A DNA stretch of 21,092 bases from Archangiaceae bacterium (GTDB lineage Bacteria; Myxococcota; Myxococcia; Myxococcales; Myxococcaceae). The stretch is taken from NCBI GenBank assembly GCA_023248915.1, contig JAHFDQ010000016.1, positions 5,282 through 26,373 on the forward strand. The letters run 5' to 3'. Within the stretch, counting starts at the first letter, position 1; each line of letters starts with the position of its first letter. This document shows positions 7,457-14,876 of the stretch, piece by piece. A model generated the notes under the pieces. The model was not told the origin of the DNA, made no database searches, and saw only the letters and a list, made by a program, of their open reading frames with translations. The position numbers and the translations under genes were made by a program.

Positions 7457-8230
7457 ATGGGAAAGAAGAAGTCGAAAGAAAGGTCTGTCGGCGCCTACGA
7501 GTTCGACCTCCACGCTCCGGGCACCCTGAGCCTCGCCGACGTCAACCTGTCGAAGCGCGCCGACGACCGGAAGGCCTACGAGAAAGAGCTCGCGAAGCTG
7601 CAGCAGCAGCTCTACCAGCAGCAGGTGAAGCTCTTCCTCGAGAAGAGGAAGGCCGTCCTCGTCTTCGAGGGGTGGGACGCCGCGGGCAAGGGCGGCGTCA
7701 TCAAGCGGCTGACGGCGCTGATGGACCCGCGCGGCTACAAGGTGTGGCCCATCGCCGCGCCCAAGGACGCCGAGGTACGCCACCAGTACCTCTGGCGCTT
7801 CGTCATCCGCCTGCCCGACCAGGGTGAGGTCGCCATCTTCGACCGCAGTTGGTACGGCCGGGTGCTGGTCGAGCGCGTCGAGGGCTTCGCCACCGAGAAG
7901 GAGTGGCGGCGCGCCTTCGACGAAATCAACGGCTTCGAGCGCATGCTGACGTCCGACGGCGTCATCATGGCGAAGTTCTTCCTGCACATGGACCGGGAAA
8001 CCCAGCTCGAACGCTTCAAGGCGCGCGAGAAAGACCCCATCAAGAGCTTCAAGATTGGGCCCGAGGACTGGCGCAACCGGAAGCGCTGGCGCGACTACGA
8101 GAACGCCATCGGCGAGATGCTCGACCGCACCCACCGGCCCGACGCGCCCTGGCACCTCATCGCCGCGAATGACAAGCGCAACGCCCGGCTCGAGGTCTTG
8201 CGGGCCTGCGTCGAATTGTTGAAGGGCTGA
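7457..8230 (+). CDS. Polyphosphate kinase 2 family, probably polyphosphate:AMP phosphotransferase
   Basis: A 257-residue cytoplasmic enzyme that moves phosphate between polyphosphate and nucleotides. Walker A is FEGWDAAGKGG (about 70-80) and the Walker B/lid segment is AIFDRSWYGRVLVERVEGF (about 126-144), with YLWRF between. The GWDAAGKGGVIKRL and IAAPK wording is closer to the AMP-using class II/PAP type than to class I enzymes that use ADP, but the class is inferred from these short motifs. The start is ATG 7457, with GGCGGAG upstream; an earlier in-frame codon at 7400 overlaps the divergent YkvA start and is less likely. It ends eight bases from the gyrA stop, tail to tail. Confidence 0.92.
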   Translation: MGKKKSKERSVGAYEFDLHAPGTLSLADVNLSKRADDRKAYEKELAKLQQQLYQQQVKLFLEKRKAVLVFEGWDAAGKGGVIKRLTALMDPRGYKVWPIAAPKDAEVRHQYLWRFVIRLPDQGEVAIFDRSWYGRVLVERVEGFATEKEWRRAFDEINGFERMLTSDGVIMAKFFLHMDRETQLERFKAREKDPIKSFKIGPEDWRNRKRWRDYENAIGEMLDRTHRPDAPWHLIAANDKRNARLEVLRACVELLKG

Positions 8231-8238
8231 GGCCCGGG

Positions 8239-11007
8239 CTACTCGGAGTCCGGTTCTCCGCCGTCCTCTTCGTCCGCGGTCTCGGCGCCCGAGGCCCCGT
8301 TGCCTTCCTTCACCTCGGCACCGTCCGCCACAGCCGTTTCCTCGGCCGGCCCACCCTCGCCGCCCTCGTCGGCGCCCTCGCCCGCGTCTTCCGGCAGCTT
8401 CGAGATGCCGCGCACCTTCTCGTCGGCGGTCTCGAGCGAAATCAGCCGCACCCCCTGGGTGTTCCGGCCGATGACCGAGATTTCCTTCACCTTCATGCGA
8501 ATGAGCATGCCGCCGCTGGTGACCAGCATCACCTGGTCCTGGTCGCGCGCCTGGCAGATGCCCACCACCCGCCCGTTCCGGTCGGTGGTCTTGATGTCGA
8601 TGATGCCCTTGCCGCCGCGCCCCTGCAGCCGGTACTCGCTCTCTTGCGTGCGCTTGCCGTACCCGTTCTCGGTGACGGTGAGGATGGTCGCGTCCTTCTC
8701 GACGACGTCGGCGCCCACCACCTGGTCGTCGGCTTCAAGGGTGATGCCCTTCACTCCGTAGGCCGCGCGCACCATCGAGCGCACCTCGTCCTCGGCGAAG
8801 CGAATGCTCATGCCCTGGGCAGTCGAGAGCAGAATGTCCTTGGTGCCGTCGGTAATCTTCACCGCCACCACCGAGTCGCCGTCTTCGATGCCCAGCGCGA
8901 TGATGCCGCTCGAGCGCACGTTGGCGAACGCCTGCAGGTCGGTCTTCTTCACGATGCCGCGCCGGGTGACGAAGAAGACGTACCGGTTCTCGGGGAAGTC
9001 CTTGGTCACCAGCACCTGGGCCAGCTTCTCGTCCTGGCCGAACTGAATCAGGTTGACGATGGCCTTGCCGCGCGCCGCCCGGCCCGCCAGCGGCAATTCG
9101 TGCACCTTCAGGGTGTACAGCTTGCCCCGGGTGGTGATGGGCAAGAGGAAGGCGTGGGTCGAGGCGACGAAGAGGTCCGACACGAAGTCGTCCTCCTTCA
9201 TCTGCACTCCCGTCTTTCCCCGACCGCCCCGCTTCTGCGCGCGGTACTCGGTGAGCGGGCTGCGCTTGACGTAGCCGGCGTGGGACAGCGTCACCACCAT
9301 CGGCTCTTCGGCGATGAGGTCTTCGGTGGACAGCTCGCCCACGTCGCCGATGATTTCAGTGCGCCGCTCGTCGCCGTACCGCTCGCGAATCTCGGCCAGC
9401 TCGGCCTTGATGACGGACAAGAGCGACGTTTCGTGCGAAAGAATGTCGCGCAGCTTCGTAATCTCGCGGACCAGCGCCACCAGCTCGTTGAAGAGCTCTT
9501 CGCGCTGCATGCCGGTCAGCCGCTGCAGCCGCATGTCGAGAATGTTTTTCGCCTGCTCTTCCGAGAAACCGCCGTCCTCGTACTTGTGCGACAGGCCGGC
9601 GTAGCTGGGTTCGTCCTTGCGCACCCGAGCCACCAGGGCGTCCATCTGCACGCCGGCCTTGCCGAAGTCGAGCCTGGCCAGGTCTTTGAACTTCGGGTGC
9701 TGGTAGAGCGCCGGCGCCAGGACGTGCATCAGGCCCCAGCGGGCCTCGTCCACGTCGGCCGACTTCCGGATGATGGAGATGACGTGGTCGATGAAATCCT
9801 GCGCGACCAACAAGCCCTCGACGATGTGCAGCCGGGCCTCGGCGCGCTTCAGCTCGAACCGGCTGCGCCGGGTGACCACCTCGCGGCGGTGCAGGATGAA
9901 GCGCTCGAGAATGTCCTTCAGCGTCAGGGTGCGCGGCTGGCCGTCGACGATGGCCAAGAGCACCACCCCGAACGACGACTGCATCGGCGTCATCGCGAAG
10001 AGGTTGTTCAGCACCACGCCCGAGATGGCGTCGCGCTTCAGCTCGATCACCACCCGCATGCCGTCGCGGTCGGACTCGTCGCGAATGTCGCTGACGCCCT
10101 CGAGCTTCTTCTCGCGCACCAATTCTGCGATGCGTTCGATCAGCCGCGCCTTGTTCACCTGGTAGGGGATTTCCGTGACGATGATGCTCTCGCGCTCGGT
10201 CTTCTTGTGCACCTCGATTTCGGTGCGCGCCCGCATGGTGATGTGGCCGCGGCCGGTCTCGTAGGCCTTCTTGATGCCGTCACGCCCCGAGATGAACCCC
10301 GAAGTCGGAAAGTCGGGGCCCGGAATGAAGCGCATCAGGTCGGCGATGGTGGCCTTCGGGTTCTCGATGAGGTGAACGGTGGCGTCCACCACCTCGGTCA
10401 TGTTGTGCGGAGGGATGTTGGTGGTCATCCCCACCGCGATGCCCGACGACCCGTTCACCAGCAGGTTGGGGAACTTCGCCGGCAGCACCAGCGGCTCTTG
10501 AAGTTGGCCGTCGTAGTTGGGGCCAAAGTCGACGGTTTCCTTGTCCAGGTCGGCCAACAACTCCTCGGCCAGCCGGTGCATGCGCACTTCGGTGTAGCGC
10601 ATGGCCGCCGGAGCATCGCCGTCGATGCTGCCGAAGTTGCCCTGCCCCTCGACGAGCAGGTAGCGCAGCGACCAGGGCTGCGCCATGCGCACGATGGTGT
10701 CGTAGACGGCGGTGTCGCCATGCGGGTGGTACTTGCCGATGACGTCGCCCACCACGCGCGCCGACTTCTTGTACGGGCGGTTGTGGGTGTTGGACAGGTC
10801 GTGCATCGCGAACAGCACCCGGCGGTGCACCGGCTTCATGCCGTCGCGAACGTCCGGCAGCGCGCGCCCGATGATGACGCTCATCGAGTAGTCGAGGTAC
10901 GACTTGCGCATCTCGTCTTCGATGGTGACGGGAATGAGATTGCCGGCCGAACCGCTCGCGGGAGGAGCGGGCGGCGCAGGCGGATTCGGGGGGGTCTCGT
11001 CGGCCAT
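8239..11007 (-). CDS. gyrA: DNA gyrase subunit A
   Basis: 922-residue breakage-reunion subunit of DNA gyrase, which with GyrB introduces negative supercoils. The core begins near residue 24 (NLIPVTIEDEM). The catalytic Tyr is in AAMRYTE (about 138). The quinolone region reads HPHGDTAVYDTIVRMAQPW with Thr (about 99) where E. coli has Ser83, and Asp kept at the Asp87 position. The C-terminal wrapping domain has the GyrA box as QKRGGRG (about 591-597), which separates gyrase from ParC. Two ends are unusual: a Pro/Ala-rich N-terminal extension of about 20 residues and a C-terminal tail of about 60 residues that is almost all Glu, Asp, Gly and Ala. No Shine-Dalgarno precedes ATG 11007; TACGCC lies ten bases upstream. 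No intein or frame break is seen. Confidence 0.98.
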   Translation of the reverse strand: MADETPPNPPAPPAPPASGSAGNLIPVTIEDEMRKSYLDYSMSVIIGRALPDVRDGMKPVHRRVLFAMHDLSNTHNRPYKKSARVVGDVIGKYHPHGDTAVYDTIVRMAQPWSLRYLLVEGQGNFGSIDGDAPAAMRYTEVRMHRLAEELLADLDKETVDFGPNYDGQLQEPLVLPAKFPNLLVNGSSGIAVGMTTNIPPHNMTEVVDATVHLIENPKATIADLMRFIPGPDFPTSGFISGRDGIKKAYETGRGHITMRARTEIEVHKKTERESIIVTEIPYQVNKARLIERIAELVREKKLEGVSDIRDESDRDGMRVVIELKRDAISGVVLNNLFAMTPMQSSFGVVLLAIVDGQPRTLTLKDILERFILHRREVVTRRSRFELKRAEARLHIVEGLLVAQDFIDHVISIIRKSADVDEARWGLMHVLAPALYQHPKFKDLARLDFGKAGVQMDALVARVRKDEPSYAGLSHKYEDGGFSEEQAKNILDMRLQRLTGMQREELFNELVALVREITKLRDILSHETSLLSVIKAELAEIRERYGDERRTEIIGDVGELSTEDLIAEEPMVVTLSHAGYVKRSPLTEYRAQKRGGRGKTGVQMKEDDFVSDLFVASTHAFLLPITTRGKLYTLKVHELPLAGRAARGKAIVNLIQFGQDEKLAQVLVTKDFPENRYVFFVTRRGIVKKTDLQAFANVRSSGIIALGIEDGDSVVAVKITDGTKDILLSTAQGMSIRFAEDEVRSMVRAAYGVKGITLEADDQVVGADVVEKDATILTVTENGYGKRTQESEYRLQGRGGKGIIDIKTTDRNGRVVGICQARDQDQVMLVTSGGMLIRMKVKEISVIGRNTQGVRLISLETADEKVRGISKLPEDAGEGADEGGEGGPAEETAVADGAEVKEGNGASGAETADEEDGGEPDSE

Positions 11008-11017
11008 CTACCCGGTT

Positions 11018-11023
11018 GGCGTA
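11018..11023 (-). promoter_or_regulatory. Possible -10 element just before gyrA
   Basis: TACGCC lies 10 bases before the gyrA ATG, in GCTACGCC context, where a transcript would start only a few bases before the start codon. The same kind of hexamer occurs before several other starts in this window. No -35 partner was found, and the match is weak on its own (last base C). Confidence 0.3.
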
Positions 11024-11161
11024 GCTGGCAAAGCCCCGATTCTCAATAGGAAAGCGACTGCCGCGGGCAAGCGAACAGGCGGCCGAAACGCGGTCCGTCA
11101 AGGGCCCGCCCGGCGGTCTTCGAGGCTTCCGGCCGCGCGAGGGCATCCCAACGCTGGGTGG

Positions 11162-11167
11162 TACGCT
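11162..11167 (+). promoter_or_regulatory. Possible -10 element of the beta-helix gene
   Basis: TACGCT is followed by six bases and then GTG 11174. Transcription starting about seven bases after this hexamer would begin at the start codon itself, giving a leaderless message. This is the main reason for choosing GTG 11174. Confidence 0.35.
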
Positions 11168-11173
11168 CGGACA

Positions 11174-12675
11174 GTGTTCAGAGGTCACTCGGTCCTCTTC
11201 GCCGCCGTCTGGCCGCTCATGGCGACCCAAGCCTTCCGGGTCGGCTGCGACTGCGGCGGGCGCCCCCCCGAGCCCGGGTGCAGGGGTTCGACCTGTGCCT
11301 CGGACGCGAGCGCCCCGGGCGACGACGCGGGCCTCGTACCCGACGGAGGAGCAACCGACGCCGGGGGAGACTCGGGCGTGGCCCCCGACGACGCTGGCAC
11401 AGACTCGGGGACGCCGACCGACGGCGGCGGAACCGACGCCGGCCTGCTGACGGTCGGGCCCGCCTACCCGGCCAACGGCACCCAGTGGATGGACTACGTC
11501 AAGAACGATGGCGCCGACGCGTTCAGCGCCACCGACACGCCCGAGGGCTCGAGATGCAGGCGTGCGTCGGGTGCCTGATCAACCGGGTCACCTCGTCGGA
11601 CAACTACAACGCCGATGGCATTCTCATCGACCAGGGGTCCGGCAACGTCTTCGTGCAGCTCGTCCTGGTGAACAACGCCAGGGGCCTCCGGTCGGACCGC
11701 TCGTCCGCGAACGTCGTCGCTCAGGTGTCGATGGTCAACAGCCACGACGAGGGACTCATGCTTTCGGGCGGTGCCGCGAGCTCGTCCAACACGTTTCACC
11801 AGTGGCTCGTCGCCAACAGCACGTCTGGAGTCCTTCTCAACGTGGCGGCATCGACGAACGACACCTTCAGCCAGCTCGCCGTGGTCAACAACGATAACGG
11901 AATCAACCTCGCGGGCTTTTCCAACACCAGCAAGTTCACCGGAAACCTGGTGGTCGGAAGCAACTCGAACAAGAACTGCGCGCTCACCGGTGGAACCAAC
12001 CCAGGCCTGGTGGACACCACCTGCACGACCACGGGCGCCGACGGGTCGAGCAGCTACCCCGGGGGCCAGGCGTCGGACGCCGCCCTTCGAACCGGGCGGT
12101 CGGCGGCGTCGAGCTTCGTCGGAAAGGTGTCCGCGGGAGACGCCACCAACCCGTTCGACGACGCCACGGGCGGGGCGGCCTTCCCCGCCAGCTCCAGCCT
12201 CGTCGACTGGGTGCGGTTCGACAGCCCCTTCCGGGCCTGGGGCGTCGAGGGGTCGACCTTCCCCAACGCCGACCACCGGGGCCCGTGGTCGGCGGGAGCC
12301 GGGAGAATCTGGGATGTGCGCCTGCGCGCGTCAGACACGACGCTCTTGAATCGGAGCGGGGACGGCGCGACCGCGAACCCGGCCTTCGTCACGGGCGCCG
12401 CCTGTCCCGTTCCGGCCGGCGGCGGCGTCACCGCGACCGATTTGCAGACGCCCGCCCACACCTATCTGCTGAACGCGGTCGAGATAGTCGACCCGGCCCT
12501 TCCTGAGTACTCCGCCATCGGGAACCACAATGGCCTATGCGAGACGAACGAGCACTGCCTGTACACGCCGAATTTCGGCGCCTACCAGGGGCTTGGGACG
12601 CTCGGTACCTGCGCCTTCACCGACGGAACGATTTCGGGCGTGACTTTGTACGGCCACCCGACCAACGGGCTCTAG
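11174..12675 (+). pseudogene. Secreted parallel beta-helix repeat protein, frame-disrupted and internally shortened
   Basis: The first frame (11174 to about 11550) encodes a hydrophobic N-terminus ending near a CDC motif, a long Asp/Gly/Ala/Thr linker of the kind that tethers myxobacterial surface lipoproteins (TDAGGDSG, DAGTDSG), then VGPAYPANGTQWMDYVKNDG. A second frame takes over near 11553 and runs to TAG 12675. It has Asn-rich beta-helix turns (DNYNADGILIDQGSGNVF, NSTSGVLLN, NNDNGINLAGFSNTSKFTGN), then a conserved C-terminal part (WGVEGSTFPNADHRGPWS, GLCETNEHCLYTPNFGAYQG). The 1502-base span is not a multiple of three. Relatives as I remember them have roughly 200 more residues between the PANG and beta-helix parts, so an internal deletion is likely. 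Function is unknown; surface binding or carbohydrate action is only a general trait of the fold. Confidence 0.72.
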
Positions 12676-12703
12676 CGACGTCAGCGGCCCCATCGCTCGC
12701 CCG

Positions 12704-13701
12704 TCAGGGAACCAGCAGGCGGTCGACGACGACGGTAGGCCAGTCGGGGAGGTTGGTGCTGGCGTAGCTGGCGTCGTAGGACGAGCGCCTCACCGTCACC
12801 TTGTAGGTGCCCGGGTAGAGCTGGGTGGAGAAGTTGAAGGCGTCCGACGGGTTGGTGCAGCCGGCCACGTTGGCAATGCTATTGAAGCGGCTGTCGGTGG
12901 TGTGCTCGAAGTTGATTTCGGCCCGGGCGTAGTAGCTGCTCGTGTCGCAGTACTGCGCCGTCGGGTTGACGCCGTTGCGCGTCACCTTCCCGGCCACCGC
13001 GTACCGCGGCGGCACCGGCACCTCGAGCACCAGGTTCGCCGGGTTGCCTCCGGCGCAGGTGCCGAAGGCGTCGCAGGTGTACCCGGTCGGGCACGCCGAG
13101 CTGCACAGGGCTCCGCAGACATTTGGGGTTCCGGCGCCGCCACAGGTCTGCGGCGAGGTGCAGGACCCGCAGGACAACGTCACTCCGCAGCCGTCCGAGA
13201 CGGCGCCGCAGGTTGCCCAGAGTTGCGTGCACGTCTTGGCCACGCACCCCTGCCCGCACTGGTTGGGGACGCCGCCGCCGCCGCACGTCTTGGGCGAGGT
13301 GCACGAACCGCAGCTCAGCGTGCCGCCACAGCCGTCGGACACCGAGCCGCACGCGGCTCCGGCCTGGGTGCACGTCTTCGCGACGCAGCCGTGGCCGCAC
13401 AGGTTCGCGGTGCCGCCGCCTCCGCAGGTGTCGGGCGACGAGCAGGTGCCGCAGTTCAGTTGGCTGCCGCACCCGTCCGAGACGGTGCCGCAGTCCTTGC
13501 CGAGCTGCGTACAGGTTTTCGCCGCGCAGGTGCCGAGGCCGCAGACGTTGGGCGTCCCGCCGCCGCCGCAGGACTCCCCCTGGACGTCGCAGGTGCCGCA
13601 CTGGAGGGTGCCGCCGCAGGTGTCCTGCGCGGTTCCGCAGTTGAGGCCCTGGTCGATGCAGTTCTTGGGGACGCAACCGCGGCGAAAAGAACGAGCCTCA
13701 T
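12704..13701 (-). pseudogene. Cys-rich repeat protein with C-terminal Ig-like domain, signal peptide out of frame
   Basis: ATG 13701, preceded by GTGAGG, starts a signal-like stretch (MRLVLFAAVA) but its frame then turns into nonsense. The frame beginning at Cys codon 13675 is open to 12704 and clearly coding: four tandem units of 47-48 residues of the form CVAKTCTQ...CGSVSDGCGGTLSCGSC..PKTCGGGG, then CPTGYTCDAFGTC, then about 110 residues with YAVAGKVTRNG and LYPGTYKVTVRRSSYD, like carboxypeptidase-regulatory/Ig-like folds. That frame has a stop upstream and no start codon, so the rest of the signal peptide, perhaps with a lipoprotein Cys, seems deleted near 13675-13685. Cys spacing suggests a disulfide-rich exported stalk. 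Function is unknown. It is tail to tail with the beta-helix gene, 28 bases apart. Confidence 0.75.
13106..13675 (-). repeat. Four tandem Cys-rich coding repeats of about 141 bases
   Basis: Inside the Cys-rich protein, four units of about 47 codons follow each other without spacers. Each holds eight to ten Cys, with the invariant core CGxVSDGCG in units 2-4 (unit 1 diverges to CGTAQDTCG). Units 2-4 share CxAKTCTQ at their start. The repeats are protein-level; base identity is only partial, which suggests an old expansion under selection for the Cys pattern. Confidence 0.8.
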
Positions 13702-13768
13702 GAAAATCCTCACATCAGCGAGACACCCGGGGAGGCCTCGGTGCGCAAGCTATTGGCGCGGGCGGAAC

Positions 13769-13781
13769 AGGGGTAACCCCT
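13769..13781. promoter_or_regulatory. Inverted repeat AGGGGT-A-ACCCCT
   Basis: A perfect six-base inverted repeat with a one-base centre lies 68 bases upstream of the Cys-rich gene start and 50 bases past the end of the TPR gene, both on the minus strand. It could be an operator or a chance dyad. No T-run is present, so it is not a clear terminator. Confidence 0.25.
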
Positions 13782-13830
13782 CGACACTGCTCAGGGTGAG
13801 CGCGGTTTTCGCGGGCCCGGAGCGATGCCG

Positions 13831-14478
13831 TCAGCGCTGCGAGGGCACCGGGGCCTCTTCCGCTCCGGGCGGTGGCTGGAGGCTCTTCAGCAGCCGCTCG
13901 GCCTCGGCGCCGGCCGCCCCCTCGGGGTCGAGCTTCTGCGCCGTCTCGAGCGCGGCCCGCGCCCCGGCACGGTCGCCCTTCAGCTTGAGCGCCACGCCCA
14001 GGTTGAGGTGGGCCCTCGGGTTGTCGCGCTCCATCGCCAGGGCTTCGCGGAAGCACTCCAGCGCCTTGTCCACCTCGCCCGAGAGCAGCTCTTCCTTGCC
14101 TCGGACGATGCTCTTCTCCGAGTCGTTGATGAGCTCGACGTCGAACACCGTCTTACCGGCGATGTTGACGATGAGCGCCCGCAAGATGCCGCCCCAGTAG
14201 AAGGTGAGCCCCTCGGCCGCCGCCACCGCCGCCAGCGGCAGGTCGGGCAGCAACTGTTTTCCGCGAAACTTGAAGCGCACCTTGGTGTACCGGCCCTTGT
14301 TCGCCCAGTGGACAAGCTCTTCCTTCAGCTTCGCGAGCGATTCTTCGACCTGGCGGGGGTCGATTTCGAGGGCGAAGGCCGAGCCGGCAGGCACCACCTC
14401 GACCTCTCGCGCCTTCGCCGGCCGCCGGGCGACCGGCCGTTTCGGCTTCTGCTTCTTCCTCGACACTCTCTTGGGCAT
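13831..14478 (-). CDS. TPR-repeat protein of unknown function
   Basis: 215 residues with three visible parts. The first 25 residues are strongly basic (MPKRVSRKKQKPKRP), which suggests contact with nucleic acid or phospholipid head groups. A middle part (about 30-118) contains RYTKVRFKFRGKQLLPDLPL and LTFYWGGILRALIVN, a beta-rich region I do not recognise. About two TPR motifs follow (123-187; GEVDKALECFREALAMERDN and PRAHLNLGVALKLKGD), usually protein-binding. No signal peptide or membrane segment is seen. ATG 14478 has no good Shine-Dalgarno; TAGGCT (14488-14493) lies nine bases upstream. It diverges from the PilZ gene with 57 bases between starts. Confidence 0.8.
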   Translation of the reverse strand: MPKRVSRKKQKPKRPVARRPAKAREVEVVPAGSAFALEIDPRQVEESLAKLKEELVHWANKGRYTKVRFKFRGKQLLPDLPLAAVAAAEGLTFYWGGILRALIVNIAGKTVFDVELINDSEKSIVRGKEELLSGEVDKALECFREALAMERDNPRAHLNLGVALKLKGDRAGARAALETAQKLDPEGAAGAEAERLLKSLQPPPGAEEAPVPSQR

Positions 14479-14487
14479 GACGTTGCC

Positions 14488-14493
14488 AGCCTA
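14488..14493 (-). promoter_or_regulatory. Possible -10 element of the TPR gene
   Basis: TAGGCT precedes ATG 14478 by nine bases, predicting a leader of only a few bases. It is the same hexamer, at nearly the same distance, as upstream of the flavoprotein gene at 17178. Confidence 0.35.
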
Positions 14494-14535
14494 CCCGAGT
14501 TGCTTCCGGCCGGGCGAATGCACCATCTTCCGCGC

Positions 14536-14831
14536 ATGTCCGAGCTCTCCGACCGCCGCCGCCACCCCCGCACCCCCGTCACCCTCCTGGTGCAGCACGA
14601 CGGCGAAGAAATCGACTACGCCACCGACTTGTCCCCCGGGGCCTGTTCATCCAGACCCGGCGGCCGGCGACCCGGGGCGCCACGGTGCAGGTGCAGTTCT
14701 CGCCGAACCGCGACTCGAACCTGGTGCACGCCTTCTGCCGCGTGGCCCGGGTGACGCCCGAGGGAATGGGGGCGGCGTTCCTGGCGCTCGACCCCGAAGC
14801 GACCGCGCTGGTGGCACGCGCGCTGGCGTAG
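14536..14831 (+). pseudogene. PilZ-domain protein with a one-base frameshift
   Basis: Small c-di-GMP-binding-type protein. The first frame reads SDRRRHPRTPVTLLVQ, with the RRxxPR motif that binds c-di-GMP, then YATDLSPG. The second c-di-GMP motif (D/NxSxxG) and the rest of the domain (LFIQTRRPATRGATVQVQF, VARVTPEGMGAAFLAL) continue in the next frame to TAG 14831. Adding one G to the run of four at 14638-14641 rejoins the frames as DLSPGGLFIQ and gives a normal 98-residue PilZ protein. This is a typical homopolymer slip or sequencing error, so the gene may be intact in the living cell. An in-frame ATG at 14518 is an alternative start. It lies 45 bases upstream of the CpaF-like gene on the same strand. 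Confidence 0.85.
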
Positions 14832-14859
14832 CCAAATCTGCAATTGGCCCGGCTTGGGC

Positions 14860-14865
14860 TAGCAT
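14860..14865 (+). promoter_or_regulatory. Possible -10 element of the CpaF-like gene
   Basis: TAGCAT in the context GGGCTAGCAT lies 11 bases before ATG 14877, and no Shine-Dalgarno is present. It would allow this gene to be transcribed on its own, apart from the PilZ gene upstream. Confidence 0.35.
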
Positions 14866-14876
14866 CGACCCAAGTC

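Noticed and set aside
8231..8240. GCCCGGGC palindrome as a terminator between PPK2 and gyrA
   Set aside because: It is an eight-base palindrome with no loop or T-run; too short to call in GC-rich DNA.
8644..11049. A plus-strand open frame of 801 codons
   Set aside because: It lies antisense to gyrA, is His/Arg/Leu-rich without any domain, and is explained by the codon bias of the real gene.
13106..13675. CRISPR-like periodic repeats
   Set aside because: The period is 141 bases, with no spacers and full coding sense as Cys-rich protein units.
12902..14200. A plus-strand open frame of 432 codons
   Set aside because: It is antisense to the Cys-rich repeats; the low-complexity Ala/Arg/Gly text reflects the repeat units.
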